From: Gammaproteobacteria bacterium
GTDB taxonomy: Bacteria > Pseudomonadota > Gammaproteobacteria > Nitrococcales > Nitrococcaceae
DNA length: 63,967 nt
Assembly: GCA_030433275.1 (NCBI GenBank)
Contig: JAUILK010000016.1
Span: 1-63,967, forward strand
Reading direction: 5' to 3'
In this document: in pieces, positions 1 to 7,085 of the stretch
Layout of the letters: every line of letters begins with the position of its first letter
How positions within the stretch are numbered: the stretch's first letter is position 1
Translations under genes and position numbers: made by a program
Notes under the pieces: generated by a model
What the model was told of the DNA's origin: nothing
The model's input: only the letters and a program-made list of their open reading frames with translations
Databases searched by the model: none

Positions 1-2
1 GA

Positions 3-98
3 ATACAGGGCTTTCGCAAACTCGAACTCGTCATCAACAACGTCGAGTTCCATAACGGCGAGCAACTCACGGAGCAGTCAGACAGGAATGCCGCCTGA
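3..98 (+). pseudogene. C-terminal fragment of an unidentified ORF cut by the window edge
   Basis: An open frame enters from the left edge and runs 31 codons to a TGA, ending in the residues EQSDRNAA. The fragment reads like real protein (KLELVINNVEFHNGEQ), and its tail loosely recalls C-termini of DDE transposases, but it is too short to assign. No function is claimed. The 150 bases after it, up to the end of the convergent GGDEF-EAL gene, hold nothing I recognise. Confidence 0.2.
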
Positions 99-254
99 CG
101 GCCATACACGAAAATTGACAATAACTCCCATGATCATGTGGCATAACCTTTATCTCCATACCAATCGTTGGTTACAAAGCTACGAGGCATCGATAAACCA
201 GGGTTTGATTTTCCCTGTTCAAATGGAGGTAGGGCCAATTTCGGAGCGCGGCAC

Positions 255-2231
255 TCAGAGCGTATTGTCTACTTCAGTTAACTGTCTTACGCAGGCTGCG
301 AATTCGCCGGGTGGCATCGCAGCGGCAAAGGAGATGCCTTGACCGAAATCGCAGTGGTGTCGGCGCAGAAAATCAAGTTGTTCCCGAGTCTCGATTCCCT
401 CGGCCAGCACGCGCATGCCGAGGCTATGGCCCAATTCGATGACGGCTATGGCTATAGCGGCGTCGCAGCCGCTGGTAGCAAGTTCGTCGATGAGGGAGCG
501 GTCGATCTTGAGCATTTGCACGGGGAAACGCTTCAAGTAGCCCAGCGCGGAATAACCGGCCCCGAAATCGTCGATTGCCAGTTTCACGCCCAGCTGTTTG
601 AGCTGATTGACGAGGCTAGTCGCCAGTTCGGGGTTCTCCATGGCGAGCGACTCGGTGACCTCGAGTTCCAGGCAGGCAGGGTCGATTGAGGCATCTTGCA
701 AGACCTGACCGACTAGAGAGGCGAACTCCGGGTAGCGAAATTGCACAGCGGAGAGGTTCACGGCGATGTGCCCGATCGATAGCCCTTCCCGTTGCCAGGC
801 CTTGAATTGCCGGCAAACTTCCCGCAAGCTCCACTCGCCGAGGTGGATGATGGCGCCGTTTTCCTCCGCCATGGAGATGAACCGGTTCGGATAGAGCAAT
901 CCGTATTTTGGGTGGCGCCAGCGAATCAATGCCTCACAACCGATCACTCGTCCGGTTGTCAGTTCCACCTGGGGCTGATAATGGAGCAGAAATTCATTGT
1001 GCGTTAAGGCATGCCCCAAATCGTGCTCGAGCGCACAGCGCACCCGCAGCTCCTCTTCCATGCCGTGGACAAAGAAGCGATAAGCATTACGCCCTTCCAG
1101 TTTGGCGCGGGAGAGGGCAAGTTCGGCATTGTGGGTGAGCTCCTCGGCGGCGAGTCCGTTTTCAGGATATAGGGCTATACCGATGCTGGCGGTAACGTTG
1201 AGCTCACGTGCAAGCGCTACGGTGAGCGTCGGTTCGACGATATCCAGTATGTGTTGGGCACGGAAGGCAGCCTGCTCGGCCCGGTGCAGAGTCGTTTGTA
1301 GGAGGGCGAATTTATCGCCTCCGACCCTGGCCAGAGTGTCACCTCGATGCACCGCCGCACCGAGCCGTTGCGCGATACTCTGCAGGACTTGATCGCCCTG
1401 CGCGTGACCGAATCCTTCATTGATCAATTTGAAATTGTCTAGATCGATGAGATGCAGTGCTATTTGTCGCCGCTGCCAATTGGCGCGGGCCAAGACTTGA
1501 TCGAGTCGATCACGGAAGAGTGATCGACTCGGCAGCGCGGTCAGCGGGTCGTGATTGGCGACATAGCCGAGATAGGTTTCGGCTGTCTTGCGCTCGCGAC
1601 TGTCTCGTACCACGCCAATCAGTGTGCCAAGTCGTTCGGTGCCGCTGTCCGTTAGCGGGGTGAAAATGGTTTCCGTCTCGATGTCTTGGTCACTGCCAAA
1701 GCAGAGTTCGCCTTGCCAGCGCCCGGCATGAGTGACTGCGGCATTGATCGCTTCGAGTAGAGCGGCAGTTTGTTGTGTTCGCAGCAGCTCTCCCAGAGCG
1801 ATTCCCTTGAGTTCGGCGTTATTTCGACCGAGTAGTACTCCGGCGGCTCGGTTGCAGTCCAAGACCCGAAAATCAGGATCGATGACGAATACGGCATCGG
1901 CTATGCTGTCGAGGATCATAGCGTGGTGGAGGGGATTTTCTTGGCGTCGCCCGCGCGCCGTGGCGTCGTTCCATTCGAAGCCCGGTCGTGGCGGCGGAAG
2001 TGTCAACAGGGATGTGCGGGTCGTGCGAAGATCATGCTGTGTATGGCGCAGTTGGTACCATAGCCAAGCCGCCAACACCGTGGCGGAGGACAGCTCGAGT
2101 AGCACGCCTGTGCTGGAGGAGGTTTTGCTTGCTACGGCGAGTTCCCAAATGCCGTGACTCGCTAGCGCCGCCGCCGTTGCTACTACGGCAATCGCGCTGA
2201 TGAGGCGAGAATGGATGTTCACCCGTTGCAT
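255..2231 (-). CDS. PAS-GGDEF-EAL protein, probably a c-di-GMP phosphodiesterase
   Basis: A 658-residue signalling protein. Two hydrophobic stretches near residues 10-60 suggest a membrane anchor. A PAS domain follows (about 100-220, with IADAVFVIDPDFRVLDCNRAA), then a GGDEF domain (about 225-395) and a complete EAL domain (about 410-650). The cyclase signature reads GGDKF instead of GGDEF/GGEEF, so cyclase activity is probably lost and the domain may be regulatory. The EAL half keeps EALIRW, the NLS region, DDFG, KIDRSLI and AEGIET, as expected of an active phosphodiesterase. Family knowledge: EAL domains hydrolyse c-di-GMP to pGpG and so favour motility over biofilm. The ATG is preceded by a GGGG-type ribosome site. 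The gene stands alone; its target is unknown, although pili and EPS genes nearby are typical c-di-GMP outputs. Confidence 0.93.
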   Translation of the reverse strand: MQRVNIHSRLISAIAVVATAAALASHGIWELAVASKTSSSTGVLLELSSATVLAAWLWYQLRHTQHDLRTTRTSLLTLPPPRPGFEWNDATARGRRQENPLHHAMILDSIADAVFVIDPDFRVLDCNRAAGVLLGRNNAELKGIALGELLRTQQTAALLEAINAAVTHAGRWQGELCFGSDQDIETETIFTPLTDSGTERLGTLIGVVRDSRERKTAETYLGYVANHDPLTALPSRSLFRDRLDQVLARANWQRRQIALHLIDLDNFKLINEGFGHAQGDQVLQSIAQRLGAAVHRGDTLARVGGDKFALLQTTLHRAEQAAFRAQHILDIVEPTLTVALARELNVTASIGIALYPENGLAAEELTHNAELALSRAKLEGRNAYRFFVHGMEEELRVRCALEHDLGHALTHNEFLLHYQPQVELTTGRVIGCEALIRWRHPKYGLLYPNRFISMAEENGAIIHLGEWSLREVCRQFKAWQREGLSIGHIAVNLSAVQFRYPEFASLVGQVLQDASIDPACLELEVTESLAMENPELATSLVNQLKQLGVKLAIDDFGAGYSALGYLKRFPVQMLKIDRSLIDELATSGCDAAIAIAVIELGHSLGMRVLAEGIETREQLDFLRRHHCDFGQGISFAAAMPPGEFAACVRQLTEVDNTL

Positions 2232-2486
2232 CCCCTAAGCTAAATGCTCGCTCGTCTCATCGCGGCGAAAAGTGGAAGATGATCTGCCGCTGGTTGTTTT
2301 TTTATTGAATAATTGATACGGCGCTCATCCAATTGTAGCCTGCGCAAAATGCTGCAGTACCATGGCTGCACGCAGCCCGTGCCGTTGAGCTTCACGAGCG
2401 GGGGTGCGCACTGGGTAACAGGCGCTGGAGACAACCTATGATGTGGTTTTGAAGGTTCCATGATGACTGTATTGGGTGGTATGAAA

Positions 2487-2516
2487 GCGGGCCTTGCCGT
2501 TTCTGGCGAGGCCCGC
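2487..2516 (-). terminator. Intrinsic terminator downstream of the PEP-CTERM gene
   Basis: A 12-bp stem (GCGGGCCTTGCC pairing with GGCGAGGCCCGC, one G-T wobble) surrounds a 6-base loop. On the minus strand it is followed by CTTTC. It lies 22 bases beyond the stop codon of the PEP-CTERM gene and fits as its terminator, although the U-run is short. Confidence 0.6.
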
Positions 2517-2537
2517 AGATTTTTGCTGAAATAGATT

Positions 2538-3272
2538 TCAATGGTGCCTACGTTTTGCTCCTACTCCGAGGCCGAGCAGGCCAAGACCCAAGAGCGCCAC
2601 GGTCGTCGGTTCGGGAACTGTGCTCGTGGTGTTGGTTCCCTTGATCTGAAAGGCCAGGTTGGAGTTCGTGGGACGCGTTGCCCCCCAGCCAAGCGCCACA
2701 TTCCCGCTCAGCGTAAAGCCGTTCGCCAAGTTGCCAGCATCGGTAACGGCGAGCCATTCCACCAGACGATTGGAGTCGGTCGCATCCGTATTGTAGACGC
2801 TGGAGAATGAACCGAGTGCCATACCGTCCAGCATGAGGTCGGTGAAGGAGACGCTGGTGTCGGCGCTCGGTGTTGCCGTGCGGATGAGCAGTGAGTTGAA
2901 GCCTGCGAGCGGTCCGAATGCTGAATAGCTCACGCTGTCGCCCCCGACCGTCCACGTGGCGGTGGTGCCGTCCCAGTTGAGCGTGAAAGACTCGGCAACG
3001 CCGTTCGGCCAGGCATGCTCGCCGCTGTCGAAATCGGCGGGCGAGGACGTGTTTTTGCCCACGTCGATTTCGAAGGTCGGTGGGCCCCCGATACGCCCTT
3101 CGGCGACGAAATCGAGAATGGTAAAGCCGGCAACGGAAAAATCATTCGCGCTGGCATCGGTGTCGGCGTTGAACTCGGTGACGTTGGCAGCGTGTGCCGA
3201 AAAGGCCGCACCCAACGCCATCCCGAAAGCTACAGTCAACGCAGCCATTGTGCTGATTTTTTTATTCAACAT
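2538..3272 (-). CDS. PEP-CTERM sorting-domain surface protein
   Basis: A 244-residue secreted protein. It has a classical signal peptide (MLNKKISTMAALTVAFG..., likely cleavage after AHA near residue 29). The C-terminus is a textbook PEP-CTERM signal: VPEP, a glycine/leucine transmembrane helix (ALLGLGLLGLGVGA) and a basic end, KRRHH. Family knowledge: exosortase recognises this tripartite tail, removes it and delivers the protein to the cell surface or EPS matrix. No exosortase gene is in the window, so the processing enzyme must be elsewhere. The mature part is Ser/Thr/Asp-rich and lacks a recognisable catalytic domain, as in many of these proteins. A weak sigma54-like site lies about 70-85 bases upstream, and an intrinsic terminator follows. 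The start is the first Met before the signal peptide. Confidence 0.9.
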   Translation of the reverse strand: MLNKKISTMAALTVAFGMALGAAFSAHAANVTEFNADTDASANDFSVAGFTILDFVAEGRIGGPPTFEIDVGKNTSSPADFDSGEHAWPNGVAESFTLNWDGTTATWTVGGDSVSYSAFGPLAGFNSLLIRTATPSADTSVSFTDLMLDGMALGSFSSVYNTDATDSNRLVEWLAVTDAGNLANGFTLSGNVALGWGATRPTNSNLAFQIKGTNTTSTVPEPTTVALLGLGLLGLGVGAKRRHH

Positions 3273-3593
3273 AGATTCATTACCTACTCATTGAAAGCGT
3301 CATCTCCCTTGACGATTAAGTTTTTTTCTGCAAAGCCGTATAAGCAAATTTTATGCTAAATTCAAAAAGCAATTAATAAATAGCGACTTATATGCAGGCG
3401 GGCGCAATCGTAACTACGTCACTGTAAAATCGCACGACAGGGGCGCGTGGCGTGTCCGTCTTTATACCCGGCAAGTTTGGGGCGGACCGCAACCAACGCA
3501 GCGCGTTGGTTGTAATGGACGGTAACTCGCCCGTGAACGGCAATGAACGAGAAAATTCATGAGAAGCGATGTGTATCGCGAGAAAGACGCCTA
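3273..3593. other. Intergenic region between PEP-CTERM gene and Uma2 pseudogene
   Basis: This stretch has AT-rich sequence near 3310-3390 (5' leader of the PEP-CTERM gene with the possible sigma54 site) and no credible gene. Open frames crossing it have no family resemblance. Confidence 0.5.
3343..3358 (-). promoter_or_regulatory. Possible sigma54 promoter for the PEP-CTERM gene
   Basis: On the minus strand the bases TAGCATAAAATTTGCT match TGGCA-N7-TTGCW with the correct ten-base spacing between the -24 and -12 dinucleotides. One G of the near-invariant -24 GG is an A, which would weaken the site. RpoN with PrsK/PrsR is known to drive some PEP-CTERM genes, so the position is suggestive only. 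Confidence 0.3.
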
Positions 3594-4058
3594 ATGGTTG
3601 CCCCGCAGCCGCGTCGCGCTCGCTACGAAGACTTCTTCTCGCTGCCCAGCCACCGTCGTAGGGGAGATCATTGCGGGCAAACTGCACACGCCACGGCAGT
3701 GGCCTCATCGGCGCTCGGTATCAGATTGGGGCTCCGTTCCACTGCGGTCACGGTGGTCAAGGGATACGGGATGAACCCGAGCCGCACCTGGGTGAAGACA
3801 TTTGCGTTCCCGACCGCGCCGGTTGGCGCCGTGAGTGGGTGTCGACATTGCCGGCGCCGGCAGCACTTGTTTCGAGGTGGTCCGGACTGGGTCTGCGAGG
3901 TTCTGTCACCGGCCGCGGCGAAGTTTAATCGCATGTCGAAGATACCCCACTACGCGGCCAATGGGTTTTGCTGGCGAGCTTCATCGACAAGGCTGGGGTG
4001 GCTTGCCGAGGCGTCCGATTTCGCGCCCTTTCCGATCGCCGCATTGTGGGCGGAATGA
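3594..4058 (+). pseudogene. Decayed Uma2-family (DUF820) gene with multiple frameshifts
   Basis: Pieces of the Uma2 fold, a PD-(D/E)XK-like domain, can be read in order on one strand but in three frames. Frame of 3594: an ATG followed by RARYEDFFSLPS. From 3658, second frame: VGEIIAGKLHTPRQ. From about 3730, third frame: DEPEPHLGEDICVPDRAGW. From about 3880, first frame again: PDWVCEVLSPAAAKFNRM, ending with FPIAALWAE and a stop. Intact members are about 190 residues with exactly this motif order (YEDLLALP, GEIIDGEL, DEPELHLGED, VPDLAGWRRE, PDWVCEVLSP, DLAALWAE). At least three frameshifts and an internal deletion before the C-terminus make this a clear pseudogene. Uma2 genes are common in bacteria with many mobile or addiction genes; their function is poorly known. 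Confidence 0.85.
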
Positions 4059-4120
4059 GTGAAAAGGAGACGATTATCCGAGAAGGTTCGTGTGCGGCTG
4101 CTCCAGGATATTTGGCGGCT

Positions 4121-5035
4121 TTACCGAACATCCGAATTGCGGCTGTCTTTGTACATAAGAGCCGTGATTTGTTCTGATAGTAGACCGATCAGGAACACGA
4201 TTACCGAGGCACTGAACAGCAACGCACTCATGTTTGTGAACCGGCCCTCGATGGCGTACGTATAGCCGTAATTTCCCAGTCCGAGCAGAAAGAACAGCAC
4301 GCTGGCGGGCGCGAATAGCTTGAGCGGCGAATATAATGTGGCGACTTTGAGGATAATCAGCAGAAAGCGCGCCCCGTCCCGCAGCGGTCGGATGTGGCTG
4401 CCATGGCCGTTACGCTTGCCGGTCTCGATGGGAACATAAGCCACGCTGTAGCCGGCGCGAAAAAAGGCCATGGTAATCGTGGTCGGATAAGAGAAGCCGT
4501 TGGGCAGCAGGTATAAGAACTCGCGAAACTTGGCGGCGTGCACGGCCCGAAAGCCGGAGGTGAGATCCGCGATGCGGTGCCCCACCAATAGGCTTGCCAA
4601 GGTGTTATAGAAGCGGTTCGCGAGCGAGCGTGCAACATTGGCCTGCGAGGCGTGATCCCGCGCGCCGACGACCATATCATAGCCCTCGTCGAGCTTGGCG
4701 AGCAGTTTCTCGATGTCCTCGGGTCGGTGTTGACCGTCGGCATCCAGGGAGACGATGACCTCGGCGTTGACCGCCCGGGCGCCGGCCTTGATGGCGGCGC
4801 CGTTACCCATGCTGTAAGGATGGGAGATCACGCTGGCGCCGTGCGCGTGTGCCAGCCGGGCCGTAGCGTCACGCGAGCCATCGTCGATCAGCAGGATCTC
4901 CGTGTGCGGATAGATCGCGCGCAGTCGGTCGAGCAGTTCGGGCAGCGCGTCCGCCTCGTTTTTGGCCGGGAGAACGAATCCTAACGTCGCGGTTCGCCGA
5001 GTCGGCGCCGGCTTGCTGTGCAGCGCGCTATCCAT
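4121..5035 (-). CDS. Family 2 glycosyltransferase, DPM1/GtrB-like polyprenyl-phosphate sugar synthase
   Basis: A 304-residue GT-A enzyme. The N-terminal catalytic domain (about 15-235) shows LPAKNEADALPELL, LLIDDGSRDAT, the DXD-type SLDADGQHRPED and SGFRAVH. Two hydrophobic helices close the C-terminus (about 243-263 and 272-295). This architecture is that of dolichyl/undecaprenyl-phosphate mannose or glucose synthases, which move a sugar from a nucleotide donor to a lipid carrier on the cytoplasmic face. Such lipid-linked sugars are donors for GT-C enzymes acting in the periplasm, and two GT-C-like genes lie 2 kb away. That link is inference, and the sugar cannot be told from sequence. The ATG at 5035 is preferred over a TTG nine bases upstream. 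Confidence 0.88.
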   Translation of the reverse strand: MDSALHSKPAPTRRTATLGFVLPAKNEADALPELLDRLRAIYPHTEILLIDDGSRDATARLAHAHGASVISHPYSMGNGAAIKAGARAVNAEVIVSLDADGQHRPEDIEKLLAKLDEGYDMVVGARDHASQANVARSLANRFYNTLASLLVGHRIADLTSGFRAVHAAKFREFLYLLPNGFSYPTTITMAFFRAGYSVAYVPIETGKRNGHGSHIRPLRDGARFLLIILKVATLYSPLKLFAPASVLFFLLGLGNYGYTYAIEGRFTNMSALLFSASVIVFLIGLLSEQITALMYKDSRNSDVR

Positions 5036-5161
5036 GACTTCCAATTAAACCGCTTCAATGTCTGTTGTTCTGCCAAAGGCCGCACAGAAGCCCTCGCTGC
5101 TTCGTATTCGATTTGGCAACATGTTACTTTTTCACGCAGAGGAGTAGCTGAGGCCCATATC

Positions 5162-5378
5162 CGGTCATCCAAGCAACTCGTCGGGGGGCAACGCCGCTAT
5201 CGTGAGCAGCTGCGCCGCCAGGGTCTTCGTCCCGTACAGATTTGGGTGCTGAATACGCGTGTGCCCGACTTTGCCGAGCAGTGTCGACGCCAGGAGCAAC
5301 AGATCAATCGCGCGTGAGGCGGAGCGGGAGGTGCTTGACTTCATCGAAGCTGCAGCAGATTGGGCTGACGAGGAGTGA
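5162..5378 (+). pseudogene. Frameshifted MazE-like antitoxin (DUF3018 family)
   Basis: The reading frame encodes RRYREQLRRQGLRPVQIWV and PDFAEQCRRQEQQINR, the conserved core of the DUF3018 / MazE-type antitoxins. It then hits a TGA at 5315-5317. The expected tail, EAEREVLDFIEAAADWADEE, continues in another frame from 5316 and ends at the TGA at 5376-5378. The frameshift therefore sits at about 5311-5316, in the sequence CGCGCGTGAGG. No good in-frame start codon is visible upstream of the core, so the 5' end is probably damaged too. The restored stop overlaps the toxin start by four bases (GTGA), the usual coupled layout of these operons. Confidence 0.85.
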
Positions 5379-5701
5379 ACCGGGGCGATGTGGTAACCGT
5401 AGCCGCATGGGGGCACTACGGCAGTAAATCTCGTCCCGCTTTAGTCCTGCGGGTCGATGTGTTCGCTGGACTGAAAAGCGTTGTCGTTTGTTTGCTATCC
5501 ACGGGATGCGTCAACGCCCCGCTGTTGCGGCTAAGCGTAGAGTTTACGCCCGAGAACGGTTTCTCCTAAAGCTGTCAGATCATGATCGACACGGCTCTCA
5601 CCGTGCCTCGGGAGCGCGTCGCATCCCGAATTGGTGTGATCGACCGTGACACGATGGTTCGCGTTGAACGATCCTTGGCTGTGTTTCTTGGGCTCGCTTG
5701 A
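5375..5701 (+). pseudogene. MazF-type toxin interrupted by an in-frame stop codon
   Basis: A GTG start at 5375 leads into MNRGDVVTVAAWGHYGSKSR, then PALVLRVDVF and VVVCLLS, characteristic of MazF/PemK mRNA interferases. After ENGFS (residue 64) an in-frame TAA lies at 5567-5569. Reading on in the same frame gives the rest of the family consensus, MIDTALTVPRERV, DRDTMVRVERSLAVFLGLA, to a TGA at 5699-5701. The restored protein would be 108 residues, the normal size. A nonsense change (or a compensated pair of small indels) has therefore killed the toxin. Loss of toxin activity would allow the upstream antitoxin to decay, as observed. Confidence 0.88.
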
Positions 5702-6132
5702 ATATTTTGTATTGCCTGACGGTTACCGTTGAGGCGCAGCCGAAATAAACAGGAAATGAATAGAGGGCTGACTGGAATGGCACTCCATGTTCGAGACGCG
5801 CCGTTATGCCGCCGGGCGGGATTGCCGCGCCGACGAGGGAAGCGTATAGGGCGGACATTGCCATTTCGCCAAACACGACATCATCTAGTTCCATTCGCCC
5901 GGCGCCCAATGGGCAACGCCCAAGGGCTGAGCATTCGGCGAAACACGGTGCTTGAGCCTTTCATTGCGACCTCGGAGATTGGGGGCGAGTCGCCGGACAG
6001 CAAAGGAACTCGTCCGTGCCCCACCATAACCCTGAAATACCGGCCAAGGCATGCCGACGTACCGTCGGCCATCTCCACCAGGACGGTTCTTCCGGTAAGC
6101 TAGCTACCGCGCCCGATAATCCTGGTGTACGG
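5702..6132. other. Gene-poor gap between mazF relic and ion channel gene
   Basis: About 430 bases in which both strands have open frames of 65-124 codons, but none shows a recognisable domain, a good ribosome site or protein-like composition. Nothing further is supported here. It presumably includes the promoter of the channel gene. Confidence 0.4.
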
Positions 6133-6957
6133 ATGAACAATGAGCGATACACTGTCCACCTCACATTACGCGAGCGGCTCTACGAGATCATCTTCGAGGC
6201 CGAGACGGCGGCTGGCAAGGCATTCGACCTCGCCCTGCTGCTGGCCATCGTGCTCAGCATCGGCGCCGTGCTGTTGGACAGCGTACCGGAGATCAACGCC
6301 CGTTATGCTGGTTTGCTGCACACGGCCGAGTGGGCCTTCACGCTGTTGTTTACCCTTGAGTACACACTCCGCCTCTACTCGGTACGCAACCCGATCGCCT
6401 ATGCGGTCAGCTTTTATGGCATCGTGGATTTGCTCGCGATACTTCCGACGTACCTGAGTTTGATCCTGACGGGCGGGCAGTCACTGATTGTGATTCGGGC
6501 GCTGCGACTGTTGCGGGCGTTTCGCATCCTGAAGCTGGTGCAGTTCGTGGGCGAGGCCACGCAGCTCAGACGCGCGCTAATGGCCAGCAGCCGCAAAATC
6601 CTGGTCTTCTTGGGCGCGGTGCTGACCTTGGTACTCATCATCGGGGCCATGATGTATTTGATCGAAGGCGGTGCGCACGGATTTGACAGCATCCCGCAGG
6701 CCGTCTACTGGGCAATCGTCACGCTGACGACCGTTGGCTATGGTGACGTGGTGCCACACACTTCTGTCGGCAAATTGCTTGCCTCCCTGGTGATGGTGTT
6801 GGGCTACGGAATCATCGCTGTGCCGACTGGAATCGTTACGGTGGAGCTCACCAATGCGAGCCGCATGTCCGTCAACACGCGTGCCTGTCCCAGTTGTGGC
6901 CGCGGTGGTCACGACCTGGATGCAAATTTCTGCAAATATTGCGGCGGGGAGCTTTAG
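6133..6957 (+). CDS. Voltage-gated potassium channel (Kv-like) with C-terminal zinc ribbon
   Basis: A 274-residue membrane protein with the six-helix layout of voltage-gated K+ channels. S1-S3 occupy about residues 25-110. The S4 sensor carries regularly spaced arginines (IRALRLLRAFRILKLVQF). S5 follows, then a pore loop with the selectivity filter TTVGYGD and S6 (LLASLVMVLGYGIIAVPTGI). After S6 the C-terminus holds two CxxC pairs (CPSC...CKYC) about 18 residues apart, a zinc-ribbon-like knuckle. Family knowledge: the filter makes the pore K+-selective. The zinc ribbon could aid tetramer assembly or sensing; that is inference. The ATG at 6133 begins the conserved part; the frame is open further upstream but that extension looks non-coding. 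Confidence 0.93.
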   Translation: MNNERYTVHLTLRERLYEIIFEAETAAGKAFDLALLLAIVLSIGAVLLDSVPEINARYAGLLHTAEWAFTLLFTLEYTLRLYSVRNPIAYAVSFYGIVDLLAILPTYLSLILTGGQSLIVIRALRLLRAFRILKLVQFVGEATQLRRALMASSRKILVFLGAVLTLVLIIGAMMYLIEGGAHGFDSIPQAVYWAIVTLTTVGYGDVVPHTSVGKLLASLVMVLGYGIIAVPTGIVTVELTNASRMSVNTRACPSCGRGGHDLDANFCKYCGGEL

Positions 6958-7085
6958 GCACGGGGTTAAACCACAAAAACTATCACGACCTCTACCCGCC
7001 ACTTTCCATCTTCGGGGGTGGTGCCAGCCATCATAATCGTTAGGCCAAAAGCCGTAATGCGCCGAATGTTCTTTGCTCGATCCCG

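Noticed and set aside
5729-6103. 124-codon plus-strand and overlapping minus-strand frames before the channel gene
   Set aside because: No recognisable motif, no start signals. Composition of both looks like chance in GC-rich DNA.
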